Shown here piece by piece: positions 8,340-16,932 of a stretch of DNA of 64,000 nt. The notes beneath the pieces were generated by a model, which ran no database searches, was not told the origin of the DNA, and saw only the letters and a program-made list of their open reading frames with translations. Numbering within the stretch: position 1 is the first letter of the stretch; each line of letters opens with the position of its first letter. The DNA comes from Acidimangrovimonas sediminis (GTDB lineage Bacteria; Pseudomonadota; Alphaproteobacteria; Rhodobacterales; Rhodobacteraceae), in assembly GCF_002871005.1 (NCBI RefSeq), contig NZ_PHSN01000028.1:1-64000 (forward strand), written 5' to 3'. A program made the translations under genes and the position numbers.

Positions 8340-9395
8340 TCACTTCTTTTTCTTGGTGATTGTGGACAGGGCGAGCGCACGGAACGTGTCGTTCATCAGC
8401 ACCGCGACAAGCAGCAGCGCGCCGATGATCACCGACCCGAGGTTCGGGTCGAAGTTCGTGAAGTAGATGCCCTGGTTGACGATGGCGAAGGTGATCGTGC
8501 CGAAGACGATGCCCACGATGGAGCCGAAGCCCCCGGTCAGAAGCACCCCACCGATCACCACGCACATGATCGAGTTGAAGATGAAGCTCTGCCCGCCGAC
8601 GACCTGCGCGCTCTGATAGATCATCACCTGGCAGACGCCCAGGAAGGCGGCCGAGAAGCCCGAGGTCATGAACAGGCCGATGGTCACCTTGTCGGTCGGG
8701 ATGCCGGCGTTGCGCGCGCTCTCGCGGTCGCCGCCCAGGGCGAAGATCCAGTTGCCCCAGGGCGAGATGTGCAGCACGTAGGCCAGGATCGCGACCGAGA
8801 GGATCCACCAGAAGATGGTGATCTCGAACATGCCGCCGACGAACTGGCCGAAGATCGCCTTCCAGAACGGGGTGGGCACCAGCGCGGTGCTGGTCGCCCC
8901 GGTCAGCAGGACGGCGAGGCCCAGCGTCAGCCCCATCACGGCGAACATCGTGCCGATGGTGACGATCAGCGACGGCACCCTGGTGCGCAGCACGAGGACC
9001 CCGTTGACGAACCCCACGGCCAGGCCGAAGGCCAGCGCGGCGGCGACGCCCAGGATCTCGGGCAGGCCGTAATAGCCCGAGATGATCGCGACCGTCAGCG
9101 ATGCGGCCGGGATCACCGAGCCGATCGACAGGTCAAGCTCCCCGGCGATCATCAGAAGGCCGACGGGCAGCGCGACAAGGCCGACCTCCGCCGCGACGTT
9201 GAGCCAGCTCGCTGCGCCGGCGGCGCCGATGAACTGCGCCCCGCCGAAGATGGCGAAGAACACGAAGACGACGATCATCCCGATGAACGAACCGGCTTCG
9301 GGCCGGCGGGCGAGCCCGCCGAGCGCCTGGAACACGCCGGGCTTGCCGGCTTGCGCCGGTCCGTCGGCGGGCTTGGGGGATGTGGCAGTGGCCAT
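8340..9395 (-). CDS. sugar ABC transporter permease, CUT2 type (first copy)
   Basis: 351-residue multi-pass inner-membrane permease of the RbsC-like family. The conserved VALPVGLLMIAGELDLSIGS stretch and VVIGGVLLTGGFGSIVG near the C-terminus define the family. The N-terminus has about 25 extra hydrophilic residues before the LARRPEAGS motif shared with the next gene. Both permeases end in lysine runs (TKKKK here). The binding-protein gene lies 140 bases upstream, separated by a perfect inverted repeat that could set a lower expression level for the membrane components. Role: forms the translocation pore for the polyol or sugar captured by the periplasmic protein. Confidence 0.9.
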   Translation of the reverse strand: MATATSPKPADGPAQAGKPGVFQALGGLARRPEAGSFIGMIVVFVFFAIFGGAQFIGAAGAASWLNVAAEVGLVALPVGLLMIAGELDLSIGSVIPAASLTVAIISGYYGLPEILGVAAALAFGLAVGFVNGVLVLRTRVPSLIVTIGTMFAVMGLTLGLAVLLTGATSTALVPTPFWKAIFGQFVGGMFEITIFWWILSVAILAYVLHISPWGNWIFALGGDRESARNAGIPTDKVTIGLFMTSGFSAAFLGVCQVMIYQSAQVVGGQSFIFNSIMCVVIGGVLLTGGFGSIVGIVFGTITFAIVNQGIYFTNFDPNLGSVIIGALLLVAVLMNDTFRALALSTITKKKK

Positions 9396-9420
9396 GTGGA
9401 TCTCCCGGGTGCAAGAGAGG

Positions 9421-9479
9421 GATCGGCCCCGGCGGGCGCGGACGCCACAACCTGATGGGGCAGCCTCGCGGGGCCGATC
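9421..9479 (-). promoter_or_regulatory. intercistronic stem-loop between binding-protein and permease genes
   Basis: A perfect inverted repeat GATCGGCCCC ... GGGGCCGATC (10 bp, 11 with the next G-C pair) encloses about 37 bases in the 140-base gap between the binding-protein and first permease genes. There is no T run after it on the transcribed strand, so it is not an ordinary terminator. Hairpins at this place in importer operons often protect the abundant binding-protein mRNA and lower downstream expression; that role is inferred. Confidence 0.5.
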
Positions 9480-9535
9480 TGGCCGCCCGGCGGAGGACGC
9501 GCGGGCAACCTTGGCGGTTCAGGCGTCGGACGGCG

Positions 9536-10510
9536 TCAGCGGACGCCGGCGTTGACGCCCTTCAGGGTGACCTCGACGTTCGACTTGTCGATGATCGCGG
9601 GCCCGGTGAGGATCTTCTTGGTCGGGATCGTCATGCCGTAATTGACGTTGGCGTTGAGGATCGAGACCGCGAGATAGCCCATCATGTAGCCCTGCTGATC
9701 GACCGCGCAGAGCTGGCTGCCGTTCTTGATGTTCTCGAGGATGGTCTTGTCGATGTTCATCCCGCAGACCTGCACCCGGCCCTTCTTGCCGGCCTGCATG
9801 ATGCCCGAGATCGCCGAGGTGGTATCGACGTTGCCGACGGTGAACACCGCGTTGACCTTCGGGTTCTTCAGCAGGTAGCCCTTCAGCGCCTGCGCCACCG
9901 CGGTGGACGAGCCGAACGAGGTCGCCGGCAGCGGCAGCACGTCGCCCTTGCCGCCGTTCTTGGTGACGCCCTCGCTCATGCCCTTGCAGAAGGCCTCGAC
10001 GTTGGCGACGCCCGGCAGCGTGTTCAGGCAGACAGCGTCCTTGAGGTCATGCTCGGCGAAATACTTGCCCGCGGCGAAGCCCGAATCGTAAGGGTCGCTG
10101 CCGATGTAGTTCATCGCGCCCAGACGGGTCGCGGTCTCTTCGTCACCGGCGTTGTAGATGATCAGCGGGATCTTGTGGGCGACCACGTCCTTGAAGGCCG
10201 GCTCCATCGCCTCAGGCACCCAGTCCGGGCCGACGACCGCGTCAGCGCCCTGGCTGATCGCCTGGCGGATCAGTTCGGCGGCATCGTTGCCCAGGTTGTC
10301 GTAGTTCTGCGGCCCCAGCCAGGTGACGGATCCCCCCTCGGCCTTGACGACCTTGCCGGCATCTTCGGCCCCGCGCTTGACGACCGACCAGAACGGGTCG
10401 TCCGGCTTGCCGCCGATGACGAAGATGTTCGCGGCCATGACGGCGCCCGCTGTACACGACAGGATCGCGGCAGCCGAAACGGTGGCCGCAATGCGGCTGA
10501 ATGTATTCAT
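9536..10510 (-). CDS. sugar ABC transporter substrate-binding protein
   Basis: 324 residues, periplasmic binding protein of the type-1 (Peripla_BP_4, RbsB-like) class. A Sec signal peptide of about 26 residues ends at VMAA before NIFVIGGKPDDPFW, the first strand of the sugar-binding fold. Further family landmarks are AISQGADAVVGPDWVPEAMEP, PLIIYNAGDEETA and VFTVGNVDTTSAISGI. It is the first gene of the long leftward operon, with GGAGGAGGAA before the ATG and a recognisable promoter upstream. It captures the imported polyol or sugar for the two permeases and the ATPase that follow. Four cysteines (mature part) might form disulfides. Ligand not readable from sequence. Confidence 0.92.
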   Translation of the reverse strand: MNTFSRIAATVSAAAILSCTAGAVMAANIFVIGGKPDDPFWSVVKRGAEDAGKVVKAEGGSVTWLGPQNYDNLGNDAAELIRQAISQGADAVVGPDWVPEAMEPAFKDVVAHKIPLIIYNAGDEETATRLGAMNYIGSDPYDSGFAAGKYFAEHDLKDAVCLNTLPGVANVEAFCKGMSEGVTKNGGKGDVLPLPATSFGSSTAVAQALKGYLLKNPKVNAVFTVGNVDTTSAISGIMQAGKKGRVQVCGMNIDKTILENIKNGSQLCAVDQQGYMMGYLAVSILNANVNYGMTIPTKKILTGPAIIDKSNVEVTLKGVNAGVR

Positions 10511-10596
10511 GGGTTCCTCCTCCAGTGCCCCGTCCCAGCGACCGGGCGTTCCTCCTGAGCGCTGTGTAGCGGAACCTTGATATTCGTGAAATATTC

Positions 10597-10625
10597 ATTA
10601 ACACTTGATGTGTCAGAAGTGTCAA
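10597..10625 (-). promoter_or_regulatory. predicted sigma-70-type promoter of the polyol operon
   Basis: On the leftward strand a perfect TTGACA -35 element (10625-10620) is followed after 17 bases by GTTAAT (10602-10597, 4 of 6 matches to TATAAT). It lies about 87 bases before the binding-protein start codon in an unusually AT-rich island and points into the operon. The spacer is filled by the GTGTCA/ACAC repeats annotated separately. Confidence 0.55.
10601..10624. promoter_or_regulatory. candidate operator for the divergent LacI-type repressor
   Basis: ACAC-TTGAT-GTGT is a small inverted repeat, and GTGTCA-GAA-GTGTCA is an adjacent direct repeat sharing the GTGT. The group sits between the -35 and -10 elements of the leftward promoter and 48-71 bases before the LacI-type gene. 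Placement inside the promoter spacer is what a repressor site would show. The half-sites are short, so the exact boundaries are uncertain. Confidence 0.4.
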
Positions 10626-10671
10626 TTTATGTCATTCAAGATGATACGGGGACTGGCTCAGGGAGGACATC

Positions 10672-11706
10672 ATGAACCGGCCGACGATCGCGGATCTTGC
10701 TGAAGAAGCAGGGGTTTCCGTCTCGACCGTGAACCGCATCCTGGGCGGGACGACTCCGGTGCGCGGCAGCACAATGCAGCGCGTCCAGGCCGCCGCGGAG
10801 AAGATCGGGTTCTACGGTCTCGGCGCGATCGAGGACCGCATGCGCAAATCCGCGCCGCAGTACCGGCTGGGCTTCCTGCTGCAACAATCCTCGCGCGAGA
10901 TCTACCAGATCTTCGGCCGCCAGATCGTCGCGGCGGCGCGCAGGCGTCATGCCGAAGTCGTTGAACCGCTGGTCGATTTCGTCGATCTGCTGACGCCCGA
11001 GAACATCGCGGCGCGGCTCAAGGCGCTGGGGCGCGAATGCGATGCCGTGGCGGTGATCGCCGCCGACCACCCGGTGATCGGCCACACGATTCGCGATCTG
11101 CGCGAGATCGGAAAGCCCGTGGTGTCCTACATCACCGACCAGTCCGCGCCGGAACGCGCGGCCTATGTCGGGGCGGACAACTGGAAGCTGGGGCGCACCG
11201 CCGCGTGGCTGATCGCCCAGACCACCCACCAGCCCGGCCGGGTCGCGGTGTTCCTGGGCAACCACCGTTACCAGTGCCAAGACGTGTCTGACGCCAGCTT
11301 CCGCTCCTACATCCGCGAGCACGCGCCCCACCTGACGGTCGAGGAAAGCCGCCCGACCCACGAGGAACCGGCCGAAGCCTACCGCATGGTGACCGAACTG
11401 CTGACCAAGACCGACGATCTGGTCGGCATCCTGATCGTCGGTGGCGGCATCTCCGGTGTGCTGCGCGCCCTGCGCCAGGCGCCCGAGACGCGGCGGCGCA
11501 ATATCCGCGTCGTCTGCCGCGACATCGGCCCAGAAACCCGCAAGGGCCTGTCGGAGGGGCTGATCACCGCCGCGCTCTGCCACCCGCTGGAGGCCAGCTC
11601 AGACCAGCTGGTGCAGACGATGATCGAGGCGATCGAACAGGGCGAGGGTGCGGCGACGATGCAGCGCACGATTCCATTCGAGATCATCACGCCCGAGAAT
11701 GTCTGA
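10672..11706 (+). CDS. LacI family transcriptional regulator
   Basis: 344 residues. Residues 3-45 form the LacI helix-turn-helix (PTIADLAEEAGVSVSTVNRIL); the rest is a type-1 periplasmic-binding-protein-like sensor domain (LGFLLQQSSREIYQIFGRQIV onward), so the effector is probably a sugar or cyclitol. GGGAGGA lies 7 bases before the ATG. The gene diverges from the importer/dehydrogenase operon across a 161-base spacer holding a promoter and candidate operator, so it most likely represses that operon and responds to its substrate. In this family a VSTVNR-type recognition helix replaces the more common VSTVSR. Confidence 0.92.
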   Translation: MNRPTIADLAEEAGVSVSTVNRILGGTTPVRGSTMQRVQAAAEKIGFYGLGAIEDRMRKSAPQYRLGFLLQQSSREIYQIFGRQIVAAARRRHAEVVEPLVDFVDLLTPENIAARLKALGRECDAVAVIAADHPVIGHTIRDLREIGKPVVSYITDQSAPERAAYVGADNWKLGRTAAWLIAQTTHQPGRVAVFLGNHRYQCQDVSDASFRSYIREHAPHLTVEESRPTHEEPAEAYRMVTELLTKTDDLVGILIVGGGISGVLRALRQAPETRRRNIRVVCRDIGPETRKGLSEGLITAALCHPLEASSDQLVQTMIEAIEQGEGAATMQRTIPFEIITPENV

Positions 11707-11729
11707 GCGCCCCGGCCAGGGGCGCGCCA

Positions 11730-12356
11730 CTACCCCGCCGCGAGGGCGGCCAGCGTCTCGTCGACCGTCATGACCCGGCAATAGCCGCCGAAGGCCTTGA
11801 GCGCGGTGGCATGCCGTTCGGCGGTATAGGTGGCGCAGGCGTTCTCCGCGCAGATCATGTAATAGCCGCGATCGGCCCCATCGCGCACCGCCATGTCGAC
11901 GCATTGATCGGTGAGCAGCCCCGCCACCACCACGTTCTCCACCCCCAGGTTGCGCAGCACGTAGTCGAGGCTGGTGGAGTTGAAGACCCCCGACGAGGTC
12001 TTGGGCAGCACGATGTCGTCCTCGGCGGGTGCCACCTCGGGCAGCACCTGCGCCTCGGCCGAGCCGCGCGCGAAATGGATACCCGAGAGCTTGTGGTCTA
12101 GCGACCGGTCGCGCCCGTCGCGGGTGAGGGATTCGATCACCGTGTAAACGATCTCGGCCCCGACCGCCCGCGCGCCGTCGATCAATTGCCGCATCGCGGG
12201 CAGCGCCCGGCCCTGCAGCGCGGCCCAGTATTCCGGGTGGTCGGTCCGGTGCGCCTCGGTCGCCTCGCCGCATTGGGCATCGACGATCAGGACGGCGGTC
12301 GCGCCAGGCAGCAGGGGCTTGTCACGGCGCAATTGCAGCGGGTCGAAGGGGGGCAT
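11730..12356 (-). CDS. isochorismatase-fold cysteine amidohydrolase (copy 1)
   Basis: 208 residues of the cysteine hydrolase family that includes N-carbamoylsarcosine amidase, biuret and ureidoacrylate hydrolases and nicotinamidase. The catalytic triad can be read directly: Asp26 in LIVDAQ, Lys119 in VLPKTSSGVF, and Cys152 in LTDQCVD, with the usual cis-peptide region before the cysteine. AAAGGAAG precedes the ATG, 18 bases after the stop of the glutamine-synthetase-like gene, so it is the last gene of the liv-type operon. Amide or ureide hydrolysis in the cytoplasm is expected; the substrate is unknown. A close paralogue lies on the other side of the RpiR gene. Confidence 0.88.
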   Translation of the reverse strand: MPPFDPLQLRRDKPLLPGATAVLIVDAQCGEATEAHRTDHPEYWAALQGRALPAMRQLIDGARAVGAEIVYTVIESLTRDGRDRSLDHKLSGIHFARGSAEAQVLPEVAPAEDDIVLPKTSSGVFNSTSLDYVLRNLGVENVVVAGLLTDQCVDMAVRDGADRGYYMICAENACATYTAERHATALKAFGGYCRVMTVDETLAALAAG

Positions 12357-12374
12357 GTGGCTTCCTTTGGGGCG

Positions 12375-13706
12375 TCAGTACATCTCGAGGTATTCAGCGG
12401 TTTCCCAGTCGGTGACATGGCCGCGGAAGCGGTCAAGCTCGAACCGCTTCACGGCGGTGAAGACGCGCACGAACTCCTCCCCCAGTGCGGCGCGGAACGG
12501 CACGTCGGCCTCCAGCGCATCCAGCGCGGCCTCCAGCGATCCGGGAAATTTCGCCAGCGCCGGGTTGTCCTCGCTGGTGGTGCGGCGGTCCTGTGCGCGC
12601 AGCTCCGCCCCGCTCTCGATCCCCAGAAGGCCCGCGGCCAGCAGACCTGCCGCCGAGAGGTAGGGGTTCGCCGAGGCCGAGCCCGCGCGAAGCTCGATAT
12701 GGGTGCGGTTGTCGCGGCTCGCCTTCACCCGCACCATGGCCGAGCGGTCCTGGAAACCGTAGCTGACGTTCGAAGGGGCGAATGTGTAGGGCTTCACCCG
12801 GTGGTAGCAGTTCGGCGTTGGGTTCACGAGCGGCATGATCGCCGCGCCATGGGACAGCGTGCCCTCGATGAACGACCGCGCGATGGCGGAAAGCCCGTCC
12901 TGCCCCTCGGGGTCCAGAAAGGCATTGGCACCGGTCTTGCGGTCCCACAGGCTCAGGTGCAGGTGGCCGCCACTGCCCGCGCCGCCGGCAAAGGGCTTGG
13001 CCATGAAGCTGGCGATCAGGCCGTTGCGGTGCGCGATCTCCTTCATCCCGTTCTTGAAGGCAAAGGCCTTGTCGGCGCCGGCAAGGTTCATTCCCGTGCC
13101 GTAGACGGTTTCGAACTGCGACCCCGCGTATTCGCAATTGTGGGTGATGACGTCGATGCCATAGGCGCGCAGCGTCGGGACCAGCGTGTCGAGGAACGGG
13201 GTGTAGGCGTTGCGCAGGGTGTTGAAGATGTGGATGCCGCCGAACAGCGGCCCCTTCGTCGCGGCATCGAGCAGGTAATATTCGTATTCGTGCCCCAGCA
13301 TCACGTCGTAGCCCATCGCGTTGGCACGCTTCACCAGCTCCGAGAAAACCCAGCGCGGCGCGGCCTCCTGCGGGGTGCCGTCCTCCCAGTAGCCGAGGCA
13401 GACGACGCTGGCCGTCTTCTCCAGCCACGGGATGATGCGCAGCGACGCGGGATCGGGAAAGATCTCCTGATCGGCATAGTCGCGATCGCCATGCAGGCCG
13501 CTGGCGGGGACCACGTTCGACGAGGTGTCGAGCCCCAGCACCCCGCCGTAGAAATTCAGCCCCTTGCGCGCGAAGCTTTCGACCTTGTCCACCGGCACGG
13601 TCTTGGAACGCGAGGTGCCGTGCATGTCGGGCAGCTCGAAGCGGAGGTATTCGATCTCGTGTTGCTTCAGCGCCGCCATCAGGTCGGCGATTGCGTCCTC
13701 GGCCAT
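12375..13706 (-). CDS. glutamine synthetase family protein (gamma-glutamyl-amine ligase type)
   Basis: 443 residues, shorter than classical GlnA and typical for PuuA- or GMAS-like ligases. The glutamine-synthetase catalytic domain is evident: GHEYEYYLLD (metal-binding glutamates), GGAGSGGHLHLSLWD (ATP/metal histidine), and NRTHIELRAGSASANPYLS (substrate arginine and the NPYL helix). An N-terminal beta-grasp domain precedes it. These enzymes join glutamate or a related acid to an amine using ATP. Position within an importer operon, next to an amidohydrolase, argues for a catabolic role rather than ammonia assimilation. The ribosome site is weak (AAAGGG). Which amine is used cannot be told. Confidence 0.85.
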   Translation of the reverse strand: MAEDAIADLMAALKQHEIEYLRFELPDMHGTSRSKTVPVDKVESFARKGLNFYGGVLGLDTSSNVVPASGLHGDRDYADQEIFPDPASLRIIPWLEKTASVVCLGYWEDGTPQEAAPRWVFSELVKRANAMGYDVMLGHEYEYYLLDAATKGPLFGGIHIFNTLRNAYTPFLDTLVPTLRAYGIDVITHNCEYAGSQFETVYGTGMNLAGADKAFAFKNGMKEIAHRNGLIASFMAKPFAGGAGSGGHLHLSLWDRKTGANAFLDPEGQDGLSAIARSFIEGTLSHGAAIMPLVNPTPNCYHRVKPYTFAPSNVSYGFQDRSAMVRVKASRDNRTHIELRAGSASANPYLSAAGLLAAGLLGIESGAELRAQDRRTTSEDNPALAKFPGSLEAALDALEADVPFRAALGEEFVRVFTAVKRFELDRFRGHVTDWETAEYLEMY

Positions 13707-13790
13707 GGGATGCGCCCTTTCTCGTGCCAGTCGTTTTCAGGGGTCCGGGCGGCGCGCAGGTGCCGCCCGCCCGGACCTTCTCGTTCCGTG

Positions 13791-14978
13791 TTACGGCTTG
13801 GGGATGAAGCTGGGCGTCACCTCGCCGGCGAGGAACAGCTTCTCGTCCTTCACCCCGATCATCGTCACCGTCTTCTGCGGCACGCCCTGCCCGTCCGGAT
13901 AGGTGATGGAGCCGGTGATGCCCGGGTAATCCTTGGTCGCCGCGATGGCATCGCGGATCTTCGCCGGATCCTCCGACCCCGCCCGCTTGATCGCGTCGGC
14001 GATCAGCCCCGCGGTATCGTAGCCCAGCGCCGCAAAGGCGTTCTCGGGCACCGTGCCATAGGCCGCCTTGTAGGCCTTGTAGAACTTGTCGATCGCGGGG
14101 GTGGACTCCTCCGAGATGAAGGCGTGGGTCGAATAGTAGGTGTCGTTCGCCGCCTTGCCGCCGACGCTGATCAGAAGCGGCGTGTCATAGCCGTCGCCAC
14201 CGACGATCGGCTGGGTCACGCCCGCCTGCCGCATCTGCTTGACGATCAGGCCGATGTCGTCGGGCATCGCTGAAATATAGAGGACATCAGGCTTTTCCGA
14301 CATCGCCTTGAGCTTGCTGATCTGTGCGGTGAAGGACTTGTCGCCCGACTTGTAATCGTTCCGCGCGATCACCTTGCCGCCGTCATGGGTGAAGGATTCC
14401 TCGAAATACTTCGCCAGCAGCGTGGTGTATTCGGTCGAGTTGTCGCGTAGCAGATACGCGGTCTTGGCCTTCAGCTTGTCCTTGATGAACTGCGCGCCCG
14501 CCGCGGCCTGAACGTTGTCGCCGAAGCAGGCAAGGAAGATGTCGTTGCCGATCTGCGAGGGCAGCTTGGGCGAGGTTGCACCCGGGGTGACGAAGGGCAC
14601 GCCCGCCTGCTGGAAGATCGGACCCAGCGACAGCACGCTGTCGGAATCGGTGAAGCCCATGGCGACCGGCACCTTGTCCGACCCCAGAAGCTGGCTTGCG
14701 ACCGAGGCGATGACCGTCGGGTCCGACTTGGTATCGTAGATCACCAGGTCGATCTTCTTGCCGCCGATCCCGCCGGCGTCGTTGATCTCCTTCACCTTCA
14801 GCTTGGCGCCGTTCAGCGCCGGCGCATCCAGAGAGGACAGCGCCCCGGTGACGTTGAAGGGCGCCCCGATCTTGATGGTGTCGGCCGCGCTTGCCGTACG
14901 GAGGCCCAGCCCCGAGGCAAGGCCCGCCCCCGCGGCGACGGTGGCACCCCGGATGATGAATTGACGTCTGTCGATCAT
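13791..14978 (-). CDS. branched-chain-amino-acid-type ABC transporter substrate-binding protein
   Basis: 395 residues of the Peripla_BP_6 (LivJ-like) class. The N-terminus MIDRRQFIIRG followed by a hydrophobic stretch and TASAAD looks like a twin-arginine signal, so export may be by Tat. The mature part starts DTIKIGAPFNVTGALSSLDAPA, the classic opening of this class, and contains VPFVTPGATSP and ALGYDTAGLIADAIKRA. Relatives bind amino acids, amides, urea or aromatic acids, so the name does not fix the ligand. AGGAGAAAGGGAG precedes the ATG. It lies five bases after livM, unusually downstream of the ATPase and permease genes. Confidence 0.92.
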   Translation of the reverse strand: MIDRRQFIIRGATVAAGAGLASGLGLRTASAADTIKIGAPFNVTGALSSLDAPALNGAKLKVKEINDAGGIGGKKIDLVIYDTKSDPTVIASVASQLLGSDKVPVAMGFTDSDSVLSLGPIFQQAGVPFVTPGATSPKLPSQIGNDIFLACFGDNVQAAAGAQFIKDKLKAKTAYLLRDNSTEYTTLLAKYFEESFTHDGGKVIARNDYKSGDKSFTAQISKLKAMSEKPDVLYISAMPDDIGLIVKQMRQAGVTQPIVGGDGYDTPLLISVGGKAANDTYYSTHAFISEESTPAIDKFYKAYKAAYGTVPENAFAALGYDTAGLIADAIKRAGSEDPAKIRDAIAATKDYPGITGSITYPDGQGVPQKTVTMIGVKDEKLFLAGEVTPSFIPKP

Positions 14979-14983
14979 TGTTC

Positions 14984-16033
14984 TTACTCCCTTTCTCCTG
15001 TTGGCTTGCGTCGGAGGAACAGCCCCGGCGACACTTCGCGGTCGCCCATCAGGCCGCTCGGACGGAAGATCATGACGAGGATGAACATCATCCCCAGCAC
15101 GATCTGGCTTGCGCCGTAGAGCGGGGGAATATGGATCACGCCAAGGTCCAGACCCCGCTCCAGGTTGCGCAGGACCTCACTCGTCACGGTGACTAGCACG
15201 ACGCCCAGAACGGCCCCGCTGATCGAGCCCATGCCGCCGATCACCAGCATGGAGACCAGGGCAAAGGTGTAGGGCAGGTAGAAGCTCGCCGGTGAGAACG
15301 CGCCGAGGTAATGGCCGTAGAGCGACCCGCCGACTCCGGCGAAGAAGGCGCCGACGATGAAGGCCGATAGCCGCACAGGCAGGATCGACAGGCCCACGGC
15401 CCGCGCTGCGATCGGATCCTCGCGCACCACGCGGAAACGGCGGCCGAAGGGGGAATAGGCGATCCGCGCCAGCACCGTCAGCGTCACCACCATCCAGCCC
15501 ATGGCCCAGGGCAGCGTGGTCTGCAACGGCACGCCCGCGAAGGTGCGGGCGCCGCGGGTAAAGTCGCTCGCGTTGATCAGCACGACGTTCACGATGATCA
15601 GGAAGCCCAGCGTCGCGACCGAGACGAAATAGCCCGAAAGCCGCATCAGCGGGGCGCCCACCACAGCCGCCAGCGCGGCACAGACAAGGCCCGCGGCGAT
15701 CGTGGCGGGCAGGAACGGCAGGCTGAACGACGCCAGCCAATGCGGCAGGTCCGGCAGGAAGGCGTGCTTCATCGTCACCGGCAACGACAGGATGCCCGAG
15801 GTATAGGCCCCCACCGCGACAAAGCCGACATGGCCCAGCGAGAACACCCCGGTGAAGCCGTTGCCCAGCCCCATCGAGGCCACGAGAATGACGTCGATGC
15901 ACATCACGATCACCACCCGCACGAGGTAGTTGTTCACCATGTGTGGCAGCGCCAGCGTCACCGCCGCGACAAGGATCAGCACCGCCCCAAAGACGATCAG
16001 CCCCGCGGGGCGCGACAGCGCCGGCCCGCTCAT
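14984..16033 (-). CDS. livM: high-affinity branched-chain-type ABC transporter permease LivM
   Basis: 349 residues with about ten membrane segments. The LivM signature NGFTGVFSLGHVGFVAVGAYTSG is present, and MLVIGGMGSISGAVLGVVLV is the conserved loop facing the ATPase. The start chosen (MSGPALSRP) overlaps the livH stop by 4 bases (ATGA); reading further upstream in frame would run through livH. It pairs with LivH in the inner membrane. The C-terminus ends in a short charged tail. Confidence 0.92.
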   Translation of the reverse strand: MSGPALSRPAGLIVFGAVLILVAAVTLALPHMVNNYLVRVVIVMCIDVILVASMGLGNGFTGVFSLGHVGFVAVGAYTSGILSLPVTMKHAFLPDLPHWLASFSLPFLPATIAAGLVCAALAAVVGAPLMRLSGYFVSVATLGFLIIVNVVLINASDFTRGARTFAGVPLQTTLPWAMGWMVVTLTVLARIAYSPFGRRFRVVREDPIAARAVGLSILPVRLSAFIVGAFFAGVGGSLYGHYLGAFSPASFYLPYTFALVSMLVIGGMGSISGAVLGVVLVTVTSEVLRNLERGLDLGVIHIPPLYGASQIVLGMMFILVMIFRPSGLMGDREVSPGLFLRRKPTGERE

Positions 16034-16932
16034 AGCTTCACCTCCTGCGGGCGGTTCATCAGGCCGTTGGGCTTGAACAGCAGGAAGACGATCAGCAGGC
16101 CGAAGACGATTGCATCGCGGTAGGGCGAAACCGAGGACGGCAGGAAGGCCACGATCAGGATCTCCAGCGCGCCAAGGACATAGCCCCCCACCAGCGCCCC
16201 GGAGATGGAGCCGAACCCGCCCACGATGGCCGCCACGAAGGCCTTGAGCAGCGGGGTGAACCCCATGTCGGGCTCGACGATCCCCGATTGCGCGGCCCAG
16301 AGCACCCCCGCAAGCCCCGCGAAGGCCGAGGCGATGGCGAAGGCCACGACGATCAGGCGATCGACGTCGAGGCCCACCATCTGCGCCGCCCCCAGATCCT
16401 CGGCCGCGGCCCGCATGCCCAGACCCACGTCGGTGCGGGTGACAAACCAGCCCAGCAGCGCCAGCGCCGCGACGGTCAGCGCGATGGTCACCACGTTGAT
16501 CGCGGTGAAGGTGATCTGCCCGCCCGCCAGCTGGATCGCCGAGTTCATGATGTCGGGGATCGGAAAGTTCCGCGGCGAGGAGGAGAAGATCAGGATCCCG
16601 AGGTTTTCCAGGATGTAGGTCACCGCAAGGCTGGTGAGCAGCAGCGTCACGTCCGGCGCGCCGCGCACCGGGCGATAGGCCAGCCGCTCGACGATCACCC
16701 CGGCCGCCGCACCCACCGCGACGCCGCAAAGCGCGGCCAGCCAGAACGGCGCCCCCGCCGCATTGATCAGGAGGGTCCCGAACGCGCCCACCATCATCAT
16801 GTCGCCATGGGCGAAGTTGGTCATCCTGAGGATGCCGAAGACCATCGACAGCCCGATCGCCACCAGCGCGTAGAGCGACCCAAGCGAGACCGCGTTGATC
16901 CCCTGCTGGACGATGTAGAGACCCATGTTCAT
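16030..16932 (-). CDS. livH: high-affinity branched-chain-type ABC transporter permease LivH
   Basis: 300 residues, the standard LivH length, with about eight membrane segments. Family motifs are GSLYALVAIGLSMVFGILRMTNFAHGD near the N-terminus and KAFVAAIVGGFGSISGALVGG in the EAA-like cytoplasmic loop. It overlaps livF by 4 bases upstream and livM by 4 bases downstream, so all three are translationally coupled. With LivM it forms the pore of an importer whose binding protein and two ATPases are in the same operon. Confidence 0.93.
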   Translation of the reverse strand: MNMGLYIVQQGINAVSLGSLYALVAIGLSMVFGILRMTNFAHGDMMMVGAFGTLLINAAGAPFWLAALCGVAVGAAAGVIVERLAYRPVRGAPDVTLLLTSLAVTYILENLGILIFSSSPRNFPIPDIMNSAIQLAGGQITFTAINVVTIALTVAALALLGWFVTRTDVGLGMRAAAEDLGAAQMVGLDVDRLIVVAFAIASAFAGLAGVLWAAQSGIVEPDMGFTPLLKAFVAAIVGGFGSISGALVGGYVLGALEILIVAFLPSSVSPYRDAIVFGLLIVFLLFKPNGLMNRPQEVKL

